Source: a virus. Taken from it: DNA of 40,428 bases. Shown piece by piece: positions 24,624-34,004 of this stretch. Numbering within the stretch: the stretch's first letter is position 1; each line of letters begins with the position of its first letter. Where the stretch lies: the IMG/VR virus record IMGVR_UViG_3300010430_000174, positions 1 to 40,428 of that record. One strand, given 5' to 3'. The notes under the pieces were generated by a model. That model ran no database searches. It had not been told where the DNA came from and saw only the letters and a program-made list of their open reading frames with translations. The position numbers were made by a program, and so were the translations under genes.

Positions 24624-26840
24624 CTACATCAGGTCAGCCGGGTCCGTGTCCTTTGTGGGCTCAGGCTTCTTGTCCAGATCTTCCTGGTTACGAGTAACCG
24701 TACGGGGATCAGGAGTCGTCGCGTCAGTCACCTTGGGATCGACACCCTTGTCGGGTGTGTGGACCTTGGCCTGAAGGGCTTCGGCGAATGCCGTCCCCTC
24801 ATCCTTGGTAGCGTCGGAAATGGAGTCGGAAGAACGCTCGGCGAGAGTCTCGCCGTATCGTTCGATCTTCTCGAAAGTATCCAGGTCAGCAGTGTCGGCA
24901 TGGCCGGCAACGCTGCGCATGAGTGCAAGGTTCCGAGCGCGAAGGGAATGCCCCTCGGCCTTGAACTTGTTTGCACTCTCAGTCATGTCCGTCAGCTCTT
25001 GCTGAATACGGTCACGGTCTGACTGGAGGTCCTTCTTTTCCTGTGCAAGCGTCGCGATCTGATCCGTCAGGATCTTCAGCGAGGCAGCGTCGGGAGTGGA
25101 TGCCGGAGCTCCGCCGGCACCATCAGTGGTCTTGTTTTCCACTTCGGAGTTCTCCATTGAGAGTTGGCCGGTTTCGCTTCCGTCATAATCAAACACCGCC
25201 GACTTGCTCGCGACCTTGTCAAGGATGGCCTGCTTCATCGCAGGGGTACCCTTGTAACGTCCGATCAGACGACGCGCCGCCATGACATGGGCGCAGTCCG
25301 GGATAGGGAAAGTACGGCCGGGGCCGCAATACGTTTGAGACTTAAGCTTCCCGCGTTCCTTTGCACTGAGCTGCTTATCGGCTGCCAGTTCGCTCCAGTA
25401 ATCATCCGAATCGATCGCGTCCGTATAGCGGTCAATGAGGGTGATCACGTCGTCGAAACCTGGCACTGTCTGCGCATCACGCTCAAGGACAACACTCACA
25501 TCGTGGACGTGGTTGTCGCCTCTATCTGCGTCTCGCGTCTTGCCTGACCAAGCATCCGCATCAATCTTCTTTACCCCGAACTCGATACCATGCCCGTGCT
25601 GGACAGGGGCGTCGCCCTCATGGACGTACGTACCCTCAGTCCACCCGCGCATGACCTTGTCTTTAAGGTCGAGGTGAAGATAGAGCGTATGGAAGTGACC
25701 GTCTCCCGGATCGGGAGTCGTCACACCGCGGATGTAGGCGACCATCTCGCCCTGGACGAAAGACACGTCCTGGACGTTGAGTTCCTCATCCGACTTGAGC
25801 AGGCCTGAAGCCAATAGGCCCTTCGCAATGTGGGCTAGAGCAAAGCCCTCGTCATCAAGCAAGTCCGTTTCCTTGACACTATCCTCTACCGGCCAGCCCG
25901 TGAAGGTGTCGTCAGTAGATCCAGCGCCTGCCTTAGACAGGTTGCCTTCAATTTGAGCGACATCTTCTGGGGTGAGTGGGCTAGCAGCGGGAATAGCGAC
26001 CTGAATCCGGCGCTTGATAGAGTTGCCACCACTAGGGATGACATCCCGCTCACCCTCTGTAAGGGTCAGCGGGGTGATCGTCCCCGAGGCGGAGTCCTGT
26101 AGGGCAAACCGAGGCTGGACGTCTGGCGACCAAACCTGCGAATCCCAGCCGGAGCTCACGCAATCTTCCATCTTCATGTTCTGAACGACTGCTCGAGGCT
26201 GAGCGGGGTCATTCACTACTGAGACTTCCTTGTAGAACATCTGTCCTGTGACGAAGTAGCACTCTACGTCGTCCGAGTCCTCTACCTCGTACTTCTGCCC
26301 AGGCCGGTGCTCACACCAGCCATCCTGCATCATGTTTGTACCACAAACAGTGCAGATAGCCTGGGGGCTGTAGAACGACGTAGAGAGAGTCAAGTACTCC
26401 TTGTTGAGGAACTTCTCGATCGCAGCGCTGTCGGTAATGCGCATTCCGAGAGTAGTGACGCCAGAGCCCTCAGCACCGTTCCGTGCCGGCTCAATGTAGT
26501 CCTCGAAGAAGGAGTCGCCAGACTTGAGGGCCTGGAAGGATGCCTTGACCACGCGGCCGATGGGATCCTGGCTCGAGTCGTGGTGAAGGAGAACAGGCTT
26601 GTTGAAGTGGCTGATGCCGCCGTGTGCCTGGTCCGTCCAGGTCCGGGTGCCTTCCTGCATGTGCTGGCCCGGGTACACCCGGCCGTTCAGGAGGTAGCCC
26701 GAGTACGTCGCCGGAGAGTCGACGAGTAGAGACACTCTCTTCCCGCTCTCCTTCGAAACGTCTTCGAAGAAGTTGGCGGCGTCACTGCGCAGCTGTAGAT
26801 CGGCGAGGCCAACCCAGTCTTGGAAGATTAGTTCAGGCAT
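24624..26840 (-). CDS. prohead protease fused to scaffold-like coiled coil
   Basis: Start chosen at the ATG 26840-26838 (MPELIFQDWV), which overlaps the portal stop by eight bases; a longer reading from 26915 would run 83 bases into the portal gene and adds 25 residues unlike the rest. The product has 738 residues. Residues about 37-215 look like a phage prohead protease: GYLLNGRVYP, KPVLLHHD (His86/87) with PIGRV, and LTLSTSF with Ser153 as nucleophile candidate. A Cys/His cluster (Cys163, Cys166, Cys176, His178) may bind zinc. Residues 375-450 are His-rich, and 503-530 (YCGPGRTFPIPDCAH) resemble a domain common in such proteins, which I believe is DUF6582. Residues 586-640 form a coiled coil. 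It probably cleaves scaffold and itself during head maturation. Confidence 0.75.
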   Translation of the reverse strand: MPELIFQDWVGLADLQLRSDAANFFEDVSKESGKRVSLLVDSPATYSGYLLNGRVYPGQHMQEGTRTWTDQAHGGISHFNKPVLLHHDSSQDPIGRVVKASFQALKSGDSFFEDYIEPARNGAEGSGVTTLGMRITDSAAIEKFLNKEYLTLSTSFYSPQAICTVCGTNMMQDGWCEHRPGQKYEVEDSDDVECYFVTGQMFYKEVSVVNDPAQPRAVVQNMKMEDCVSSGWDSQVWSPDVQPRFALQDSASGTITPLTLTEGERDVIPSGGNSIKRRIQVAIPAASPLTPEDVAQIEGNLSKAGAGSTDDTFTGWPVEDSVKETDLLDDEGFALAHIAKGLLASGLLKSDEELNVQDVSFVQGEMVAYIRGVTTPDPGDGHFHTLYLHLDLKDKVMRGWTEGTYVHEGDAPVQHGHGIEFGVKKIDADAWSGKTRDADRGDNHVHDVSVVLERDAQTVPGFDDVITLIDRYTDAIDSDDYWSELAADKQLSAKERGKLKSQTYCGPGRTFPIPDCAHVMAARRLIGRYKGTPAMKQAILDKVASKSAVFDYDGSETGQLSMENSEVENKTTDGAGGAPASTPDAASLKILTDQIATLAQEKKDLQSDRDRIQQELTDMTESANKFKAEGHSLRARNLALMRSVAGHADTADLDTFEKIERYGETLAERSSDSISDATKDEGTAFAEALQAKVHTPDKGVDPKVTDATTPDPRTVTRNQEDLDKKPEPTKDTDPADLM

Positions 26841-29058
26841 CGGTAGTCCCCGACTTACGTGTCTCGATCTTGATACCGCCCTCGCAGTTATCAAGAAACA
26901 CGGGGTTTGCCACAAGGCTCAGAATCAGAGTCTCATCATTCAAAGGGATCTCTCGCGACTTGTCATCCGGAACGATCATAGTTACGTGATCCGAACCAGC
27001 GTCTTTCAGTGCTTCGAGATATCCAAGGTGATAGGCGCCGTTGATTCCGCGGTCGAGCTTTCGAGTCAGAAGAACATCAACAACCTCGAGAGCCGGACGC
27101 ACCTGGGTAGGTGACGCCTTGTTCTCAAAGCGGCCGTCCTTAGGACTGATGCCAGCCGAAATCATAAGACTCTTCTCGAAGCGGTGCAAGTCCCGCTGGC
27201 GGAATGTTTCGAGGTAGGTTCTCATGAGGGACCGGGTCTTAAGAGGAGGTACTGAAGCTTCAGGGGGTGAAGCCTCTCTGTATCCATCTTCCCAAGCATC
27301 AATGAATGCCGGCGTCGCTACCCTCGAGATTTCCTTCGTCGCCTCAGTAACGATCTCCCTCATGTCGTGCTGGAGGCCGGTTCCAACACATTCGTGATGC
27401 TCCTTGATGACTTGATCACCGCAGAGCTCTAGGATCCGAGCCAGGTCGTTCTTGGCCACTCGAGGCTTAGTGGCAGACTTCCCATGCTGGTTCGAGGGCT
27501 GGGTTGCAGAGCTCGAACGCTTCGAAGCCTTCGCACCAGAAGCCTTTGCCTTGGCACCTCCACCCCCAGATGCACCACCCCCACCAGCGCCGGCGACAGG
27601 CTTGGGCTTTGCCTTCTCGATCTCGATGCTGTTCTTGGTCTCGGCTTCCATGAGCGGGATGAGGTGCTTGTTGAGGAACAGTCCCTCTTCCTCGCTGTCC
27701 GAAATCTCGTCCCTCTCGAGGTACTCCAACCGGAGCTCTTCGCGGGTGATACCACCCTGAACATAGAGATTGAGGCCGTGGGTCTCCTGGGCACGCTGGG
27801 CTTCAGCGTCGATCGGAGGCCAGGAGAACACCACCCTGTTGTCGGGGTTGACGTTGTAGTCACCCTCCATCTGGAGAATGCGGAAGAACTTCATGTTGAG
27901 GTATGCAGCAATGACCTGCTGGACCTCGGTGCATGCGTCTACAAGCACCTGAGACATGACCTGGGCAGTCCCTCGGTTGGAGGTGTCTCCTCTACCGAGG
28001 TCTACCTCAGAGACTCTGAGCCCGCTCAGCACACGTGCTTCGTAGTGCTGGATGTAGGGCTTCAGATCGAAGAGTTCCCCATCCTGACCAACGAGGACCA
28101 CTTCGTGGCGGTGGGTCGTTACAACGAAGCCCTCCTGGCTAAGCTCTTCCAGCTTGCCGTGCGCCATGCGGACCTCTGAGATGGGGGTCCCGCTTGCAGG
28201 GTCTACGGTGACCTCTGCCGGGAACTTGTCGTTGCCGACTTTCCAATGGAGAAGCGGGAACGCGAACTTGTGTCCTACATGCTCGGCCAGCATCTCCAGC
28301 TTACGGAGAGCCTTGATGTCCTCCATCGTGGGGATGATGAAAGGCGTGCCGAAGGAGTAGCCGTCCTTGAGGGCTGTCGTCACATGGACTACGTCGTGGT
28401 GCTGCCAGATCTTCTTCTTCTGGTTCCCAGGCACCTCTTGAACGTAGGCATAGGGGCGCCCACTTGCATTCTGGCGGACCTTGACTGTTGCTGGGTCCGG
28501 GATGGAGATCGCAGAGATGGGGTTGAGCTTCTTGCCCCACATCTTGATTCGATGTCCTGTCGAGCGCATGGGGTCTCTCGAGAAGACCCAGTAACCATTC
28601 GAGGTCACTACTGTGTTGCGGACGAGTGATCGAAGCATGTCCTCGAAGGGCCTGTCGGAGATGATCTCGATCTCTTCGAGCCGGCGCTTCATGTACTTGA
28701 CAGCCTCAGGGTCTTTGCCCTTCAGCCGGTAGCCGTTCTTCATGATCATCTCGACGTGGCGATCCACGGAGACACGGAAGTACGACTCGAGGTCCTGGAA
28801 CTTGATGACCTCGGTGAGGTCGTAGACAGGGGCAACTTCATCGCCGGCAGTACGCCTGGACGAGAGCATCTTCTGCTTACCCGTCTGGAGAGTGAGATCC
28901 CGCTTACCGGGGCGTCTCTTCTCCTTGACGGCCGTGCCGAACTCACCAGGGGAGGATGTCGGAGATCTCGTGATCGAGGTCTTCAGGTCGGAGAGGTCCA
29001 ATGAGAGACCTTCCAGGGCCTTCTCAGTCCTTGTCTTCCAGAGGCCGAACCAGGCCAT
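26833..29058 (-). CDS. portal protein with long C-terminal extension
   Basis: The protein has 741 residues; its ATG shares a base with the preceding TGA. Residues about 70-480 have portal character: VIKFQDLESYFRVSVDRHVE early, NPISAISIPDPATVKV and WQHHDVVHVTTALKDGYSFG (a typical portal segment with a G-x-P follow-up), and ALRKLEMLAEHVGHKF near the stem. It forms the dodecameric vertex ring through which DNA passes. After a Gly/Ala/Ser-rich linker near residues 485-520, a further 220-residue helical domain follows that I cannot assign; a head-morphogenesis (MuF-like) fusion is possible but its signature is not clear. Order between terminase and protease supports the call. Confidence 0.8.
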   Translation of the reverse strand: MAWFGLWKTRTEKALEGLSLDLSDLKTSITRSPTSSPGEFGTAVKEKRRPGKRDLTLQTGKQKMLSSRRTAGDEVAPVYDLTEVIKFQDLESYFRVSVDRHVEMIMKNGYRLKGKDPEAVKYMKRRLEEIEIISDRPFEDMLRSLVRNTVVTSNGYWVFSRDPMRSTGHRIKMWGKKLNPISAISIPDPATVKVRQNASGRPYAYVQEVPGNQKKKIWQHHDVVHVTTALKDGYSFGTPFIIPTMEDIKALRKLEMLAEHVGHKFAFPLLHWKVGNDKFPAEVTVDPASGTPISEVRMAHGKLEELSQEGFVVTTHRHEVVLVGQDGELFDLKPYIQHYEARVLSGLRVSEVDLGRGDTSNRGTAQVMSQVLVDACTEVQQVIAAYLNMKFFRILQMEGDYNVNPDNRVVFSWPPIDAEAQRAQETHGLNLYVQGGITREELRLEYLERDEISDSEEEGLFLNKHLIPLMEAETKNSIEIEKAKPKPVAGAGGGGASGGGGAKAKASGAKASKRSSSATQPSNQHGKSATKPRVAKNDLARILELCGDQVIKEHHECVGTGLQHDMREIVTEATKEISRVATPAFIDAWEDGYREASPPEASVPPLKTRSLMRTYLETFRQRDLHRFEKSLMISAGISPKDGRFENKASPTQVRPALEVVDVLLTRKLDRGINGAYHLGYLEALKDAGSDHVTMIVPDDKSREIPLNDETLILSLVANPVFLDNCEGGIKIETRKSGTTDA

Positions 29059-30980
29059 CAGGCATCCTCTCTAATGATCGCGTTCAGGACAGCATCGGGA
29101 ACGATACCGAGGCAGAACTTACGGTAGTTCTCAACGGTCACCTGTTGCTCCTGACTGCTGATCTCAGTTCCTGGTGCTGGGATCGATCTTTGACCGTGAC
29201 CTCTTTCGATGGCCATCTCACCAGGAAAGAACTTTTCTACCACCTCGGGCGGTAGTTTCAATGGACGCGGCATGTTGTCGAAGAAGTTGTCATCTTCACC
29301 CGGATCAGGTAGCGGGTCAACTCCGTCGCCTGTCCCGGACCCATCATCAGCGCAATACTCCACGGTTGCGAGGATTCTGTCAAGGATAGTGAGGATGACC
29401 CGGGCCCTGCGGAGGTCGTACATCGTGCCCCAGCGGAGGAACATCTCTCCTCCCTCTTCCTCGAGGCCGACCATGAACTTACGAACGAGGCTGAAGAGCT
29501 GCTCACGGAAGAACTGGATAGCCTGCTGGATCATCTGCAGCAAGTCCCAGATGAAGGGGCAGTAGGTCAAGTCCTCCATGACGTCCGGGTCGAAGCTGAT
29601 AGTCCACTGAGCAACGTCGTCGATGATGTTGTCGAAGGCCCGGTGGATGTGGGCAATGATCTCGTTCTGGATGCTTCGAATGGCCCAGTTTAGAACCCCT
29701 CGAGGAGACATGACCGTGAGCGTGAGCCCGTTCTGCATCACGCCGATAGAGACCGCAATGATGTCTCTGATCTTCTGAATGCGCTGAACGTCGTTGGTCT
29801 TCACCATGAATCTAGCGAAGCAACAGAGGACGTCTAGGGCAAACCCGCTGGTCATGACTCCAGCGATGGCATTGATGTTGCGGTCGGCGATTGAGGTCCC
29901 TTGAACCAGAGATCGGTAGTAAGCCGTCGAGATCGTCGATGAGTCCGGATACTCAATCCGAACTCTCCTCCCTGTCCCGAAGGGATTGGGGAAGAGGTTC
30001 GGGACACCAGGGGTCTCGTGATACACGGAGGTTTCGTACTCGAGGATCGTGCGGTGTCCTTCTGAGTACTGATGTGAGTGGTAGTACGAGGTGACGATCT
30101 GCTCTCGGGTGTCCCTGAGGTCTCTGTAGGCCACCCAGGCCTCGTACCCGTCAGGCTGTCGAGTGATGTAGTTGTCGGCGTACGCAGTGATCACCATAGG
30201 GTCTGTCGCGCCCTGGATCTCCTTGAGCTGTCTGTGCATGCCGTCGCTCTCGACTAGGCGCCTTGCCTGAGCGAGGATCTCACTCCCAGGCAGAGGGAAG
30301 TTGAATGAAGGCTGGTTGACGGCGAAGAGGACCACGTCCTCCTGCATCCCAAGGATCAGCATCATCGCAGCCATTGAGATAGCGATACGGAGCTGAATAG
30401 GTCCGACCTCAGACCCTGCAGGCTGCTTAGCAGCACATGCCTCTTGGTGCTCGATACCCTGGTGTTGTCCGATCAGCTGGTTCAGCAGGAGCCAGAGAAG
30501 CCAGGGCTCCATGCTAAGGAGGAACTCGTCCCACTTAGAGAGTCCGCCTCCACCTCCACGCATGTGCTTCTTGATCTTGAACGCGTCGGTACTGGCGTCA
30601 CCGGTGAACTCACCAACGATCTCGAACTTCAGCTTCCGAGAGCGGCGTACCTGCTCGTCGTACATCTGCTTGTAGATGTCAAAGGAGATAGTGCTGCCAT
30701 CAGACTTGTCTCCTCCACCCATTTGGCGACGTACAGCATCTCTGACACGCACAGCGTCGATGTCGACTGGGATGGAGAGCTTCTCAGCTAGAGGCTTCAC
30801 CTCTCTGATCAGAGCTGTCGCCTTGTTGGCCACGTAAGCCTGGTAGTCGAAGAGATCTCTGAGGTCTGCGTCCGTGATCTCTTCGTTGCTCCCATCCGGG
30901 ACGTCTCGATCGACGTTCTCTAGTTCGCGGATGGTACGGAAGCGTTTGGCTTCCGCAGGCTCGTTTTGGAAAGGCTTCAC
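29058..30980 (-). CDS. unknown 640-residue protein between terminase and portal
   Basis: The protein starts at a GTG overlapping the terminase TGA by four bases (GTGA), and its stop overlaps the portal ATG, so it is fully coupled into the packaging genes. The first 140 residues are charged and helical; a Gly-run (RGGGGGLSKW near residue 145) follows. Residues about 158-170 (EPWLLWLLLNQLI) and 196-220 (LRIAISMAAMMLILGM) are strongly hydrophobic, like membrane or buried helices. Further helices with Trp/Ile/Phe (CPFIWDLLQMIQQAIQFF) lie near residue 470-490. The C-terminus is Pro/Asp-rich. I recognise no family. A large conserved-looking gene here could be a portal accessory or internal protein. 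Confidence 0.7.
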   Translation of the reverse strand: MKPFQNEPAEAKRFRTIRELENVDRDVPDGSNEEITDADLRDLFDYQAYVANKATALIREVKPLAEKLSIPVDIDAVRVRDAVRRQMGGGDKSDGSTISFDIYKQMYDEQVRRSRKLKFEIVGEFTGDASTDAFKIKKHMRGGGGGLSKWDEFLLSMEPWLLWLLLNQLIGQHQGIEHQEACAAKQPAGSEVGPIQLRIAISMAAMMLILGMQEDVVLFAVNQPSFNFPLPGSEILAQARRLVESDGMHRQLKEIQGATDPMVITAYADNYITRQPDGYEAWVAYRDLRDTREQIVTSYYHSHQYSEGHRTILEYETSVYHETPGVPNLFPNPFGTGRRVRIEYPDSSTISTAYYRSLVQGTSIADRNINAIAGVMTSGFALDVLCCFARFMVKTNDVQRIQKIRDIIAVSIGVMQNGLTLTVMSPRGVLNWAIRSIQNEIIAHIHRAFDNIIDDVAQWTISFDPDVMEDLTYCPFIWDLLQMIQQAIQFFREQLFSLVRKFMVGLEEEGGEMFLRWGTMYDLRRARVILTILDRILATVEYCADDGSGTGDGVDPLPDPGEDDNFFDNMPRPLKLPPEVVEKFFPGEMAIERGHGQRSIPAPGTEISSQEQQVTVENYRKFCLGIVPDAVLNAIIREDA

Positions 30981-33082
30981 GGTGAGATGCGCCTCGGAGA
31001 ACCTCTGAAGCCACTACGCAGGGGGTTCCTACCCGACTTACCCTTAGTCTTGTACCCATTCATGGTCTGCATGAATTCCACGATCTCTGAGGTGTACTCT
31101 TCCTGCCCAGAACCAGTTCCGGTGCTCCTACCTGGCGCAAGCTCCTCCCGAAGCTTCTGAAACTCCTGTCTACGAGCCTTCCGGGCTTGCTCCAAGGACT
31201 TTCCAGGATACCTGTTCTCCAGGTCATCCGGATCCGTCCCTACAGGAGTGAGCCCAACATACATGTCACTGACTGGCTTGTAGTCATTGAATTCAGAGAA
31301 GTTGACAGCGAATCCCATGACCGCTAGTGCGAGTGCCGTGAGAGTGTGCTCGTAACCCTGTGTGTACCGAGGGTGACCCTGCGGCGAGTACTTCTCGACT
31401 CTGAACTCTCTCATCTGCTGGACAAGACCGACCTCGAGGTACGCGAGCTCAGACTCAATCAGGGCAACGGTTGTGTCTTCGTGTGCCGGCAGGACAAGCT
31501 GTCCAGAGGAGATCCATCCAGCAAGGAGGTCGATCATGAAGGGCTTCGCGTGCTTCTTAACTACGAGTGAAGCATTGCGCGGATCCCTGAACTCCACCTT
31601 CTCGGACATGTTCACTGCTACGAGTCTCTTGGCGTAGTTGAGCTGAGCAGCAGGCTGCTGCTTGTCGATACGGTGTAGGAGCTCGACCTGGGTCGCGCCA
31701 TAGCCTTCGTCGACGTAGACGTAGTCACAGCCCCATTTCTTGTCCATGAGGACCACCGCTTCAACGCCGGCGATCTGTGTGAACTCCTGCGGTCGGATGA
31801 TCTGCTTGTCGACTACAGCCGCTCGAGCCCCCTTCTTACGCTTGGGGTCGATCTCCACCACCACGAGGTGCGTTCCTGTGAGCTTGTTCCAGTCGACTCC
31901 AAGGATGTAGATACGGTCCTTGTGCCTCTGCATCTGGTCGTAGTCATACTGGCGAAGGGCACTATCCAGGTCGGACTGTCTGAAGACACCCTCTGTGGGA
32001 GTGCCGAACTCAGCATTGAACTCACGGTCGTAACCAGACTGTGAGTACATGGACTTGAAGAAGTTCTCAGCCCTAGGAGTCCACCGAGGGCTCTCCTTGG
32101 AGATGAACCAGAACTCCTTGAAGCCCTGTCTTTTGTCTGTGCAGACCGTGTGGAACTTAGACCTGGCTCCAGTGGGTGTCGTCGACATCCACATGCGCAC
32201 CCGCTGGTTTGAGGACAGCACAGCGAAGATGGCTTCGATGTCCTCATCGGCCATGTAGTCGATCTCATCGAAACCAATGGCATCCGCGTCCTGACCACGA
32301 ATCTTGTCAGAGCGGGCACCCGTCTTACGACCTGAGGAGAAGCCTCGAACAACAGAGCCGTTGTAGAACTCAATCTCCCAGTAAGGAGACTTTCTGACGG
32401 CCTTCACGGAGGCCCTCATGTTGTGAGACCTGCCGATGAAGTCTTCGATGTTGTCGAAGATCTTCTTCACCTGCGCCTCGTAAGGGCAGATGATCAGGTA
32501 CTCGAACTTGGTCTGGACGTAGCCATCCTTGAAGAAGCAAGAGTAGAGAATGTCCCAGCAGAGGACTGTCGTCTTCCCTACGCGTCTGCCGGCCCTGGCT
32601 GCCTTCCAGAGGTTCGAACACCTCATCATGTCGGCCTGATACCAGTCAGCCCGCATGTTGAATTCGTACTCAATCCAAGCAACAGGATCGATGCCGATCC
32701 GATACTGCTTGATCTCCTCCTCGTCCATCCCAGACTGCGCTAGGTCCTCGTCGGTGATCGAGGCTCCTCGCCATGTCTTGTCGCCCTTACAGGGCATCTG
32801 CCATTCACCCTTGTCGAACAGCTTCTCATTGGCAAGCCGGTCGTAGTAGTGGACGCAGCGCTTACAGAAGTGCTCGTCGGGCCCCGCCATGTAAGGGTCC
32901 CCATCCCGGTTCAGGATGAGCGTCCCGTCCTCCTCGAACTGCTGCCTGCCGATGGGCGAGTACCCGTTCTTGATGTAGTCGTTCTCGGGGATGTACGATG
33001 TAGACGCAACGACAGCCTCAGCCTCTCGAGGCTCAAGCCATTGCCTCTGGGGTGCGGCGAGGGGGTCTACTGAGTCGGTCAT
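30977..33082 (-). CDS. terL: terminase large subunit (ATPase and nuclease)
   Basis: The protein has 701 residues; its ATG overlaps the upstream TGA (ATGA). The ATPase motor is clear: Walker A ARAGRRVGKTTV (Lys170), Walker B AIGFDEIDYM (Asp272, Glu273), and the coupling motif MSTTPTG near residue 299. The nuclease domain shows GVDWN (Asp397), YVDEGYG (Asp458/Glu459) and a final helix YEHTLTALALAVMG. In that last helix the usual Asp of the metal site is not where I would expect it. An N-terminal knuckle with Cys73, Cys76 and Cys98 may bind zinc. The enzyme cuts concatemeric DNA and pumps it into the procapsid at the portal. No intein or frameshift is present. Confidence 0.93.
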   Translation of the reverse strand: MTDSVDPLAAPQRQWLEPREAEAVVASTSYIPENDYIKNGYSPIGRQQFEEDGTLILNRDGDPYMAGPDEHFCKRCVHYYDRLANEKLFDKGEWQMPCKGDKTWRGASITDEDLAQSGMDEEEIKQYRIGIDPVAWIEYEFNMRADWYQADMMRCSNLWKAARAGRRVGKTTVLCWDILYSCFFKDGYVQTKFEYLIICPYEAQVKKIFDNIEDFIGRSHNMRASVKAVRKSPYWEIEFYNGSVVRGFSSGRKTGARSDKIRGQDADAIGFDEIDYMADEDIEAIFAVLSSNQRVRMWMSTTPTGARSKFHTVCTDKRQGFKEFWFISKESPRWTPRAENFFKSMYSQSGYDREFNAEFGTPTEGVFRQSDLDSALRQYDYDQMQRHKDRIYILGVDWNKLTGTHLVVVEIDPKRKKGARAAVVDKQIIRPQEFTQIAGVEAVVLMDKKWGCDYVYVDEGYGATQVELLHRIDKQQPAAQLNYAKRLVAVNMSEKVEFRDPRNASLVVKKHAKPFMIDLLAGWISSGQLVLPAHEDTTVALIESELAYLEVGLVQQMREFRVEKYSPQGHPRYTQGYEHTLTALALAVMGFAVNFSEFNDYKPVSDMYVGLTPVGTDPDDLENRYPGKSLEQARKARRQEFQKLREELAPGRSTGTGSGQEEYTSEIVEFMQTMNGYKTKGKSGRNPLRSGFRGSPRRISP

Positions 33083-33855
33083 CTATAGTGCATCATCGAG
33101 GCTTCATTGCCCAAGACAGCCCTCGTAGAGAGATGGCTGTTGTGGATTGCCTGGATAGCGCGGGCCCTCTGTGTTTGTGCGCTTCTAGTGTCTACGAACT
33201 CCTCGCCGAGTTCAATGTCTCGGCGGTGGTACTTCTTGAGGCCGGGCTCGTAGTCGGCGATTGACTTCGCGATCATAGTGCCGGCGAAGAACCCAAGCTC
33301 TAGCGACGCAGAGATCCAGACCATCCGAGACATGGCCTTGAAGTTCCGCCAGACTGAAGTTCTCGTTGCGAACTGAGCACCGTACTTCGCCCGGACTTGG
33401 TGATGGCTTTGAATCTCGCCCCTGATACCACCAGGGAGCGCTCCTCCGCCTGCGGCCTGGTTCATGAGCGCAGGGCTTCGCATCGTCCGATTGACAGCAT
33501 CTCTCGCGTTGAGGTTCGCGTGCCCTCTCCCTGTCCGGCCTGCATCTCTCATCGATCGATAGGCGTCGCCACGTGGAGAGTAGTGAGGGTTCGGAGATGA
33601 CGCACCAGTCTGGAAGCCACCAGGGCCGTGAGCCGGCTGCCTGTGATAGTTCCGGAAAGCCGCCCCTCGAGCGTCTGCGGGGAGGCCTATTGCTGTGTCC
33701 AGAGATGTCATAATAGCCTTACGGCTATTGAACATCTTGTGGCCCATCTCCAGACCCATCCAGCCAAAGACGAACCCCAAGTTGTGGAACATCGGGGGCT
33801 CGAACTTAGACTCTTCCTGGGCGGGCTCCCAGAAGTCGTAGGGTCCTCTTGCCAT
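33079..33855 (-). CDS. Arg/Gly/His-rich hydrophobic protein, possible internal virion protein
   Basis: The protein has 258 residues from an ATG with AGGAAG upstream, directly before the terminase. A hydrophobic N-terminal segment (FHNLGFVFGWMGLEMG, residues about 23-38) is followed by a Arg/Gly/Ser/His-rich, low-order middle (residues 65-150), then a helix with VWISASLELGFFAGTMIAKS. It lacks a signal peptide. Its composition matches the two proteins further upstream and the large proteins at the left end. Such proteins could be packaged in the head and ejected with DNA. That is an inference; no family was recognised. Confidence 0.6.
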   Translation of the reverse strand: MARGPYDFWEPAQEESKFEPPMFHNLGFVFGWMGLEMGHKMFNSRKAIMTSLDTAIGLPADARGAAFRNYHRQPAHGPGGFQTGASSPNPHYSPRGDAYRSMRDAGRTGRGHANLNARDAVNRTMRSPALMNQAAGGGALPGGIRGEIQSHHQVRAKYGAQFATRTSVWRNFKAMSRMVWISASLELGFFAGTMIAKSIADYEPGLKKYHRRDIELGEEFVDTRSAQTQRARAIQAIHNSHLSTRAVLGNEASMMHYR

Positions 33856-34004
33856 TACTTCTTCTTCCTATCGAACACCATCAACTGGAGGGTGTGAGCA
33901 GGACCGTCTTCAGGGAACGGCTGTCGACACTCGTATGTAATCGTGCCGTTCTTAGCGACCCTCTTAATAGGGTCCTTCCCGCAGACAGGACACTTGATGG
34001 ACAT
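33855..34004 (-). CDS. 49-residue zinc-ribbon-like protein
   Basis: A short frame fills the gap between two hydrophobic-protein genes exactly: ATG at 34004-34002 (sharing a base with the upstream TAA) and TAA at 33857-33855 overlapping the next ATG. An AGGA lies 10 bases upstream. The protein starts MSIKCPVCGKDP and has a third Cys in TYECRQPF and a His further on (PAHTLQ), consistent with one small zinc-binding knuckle. The C-terminus is basic (FDRKKK). Perfect overlap at both ends is good evidence that it is translated. Role unknown, possibly nucleic-acid binding. Confidence 0.7.
   Translation of the reverse strand: MSIKCPVCGKDPIKRVAKNGTITYECRQPFPEDGPAHTLQLMVFDRKKK

Noticed and set aside
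26841-26915. Longer N-terminus for the protease-scaffold protein (start at 26915)
   Set aside because: It would run deep into the portal gene and adds residues unlike the rest; the ATG at 26840 overlaps the portal stop in the usual style of this window.
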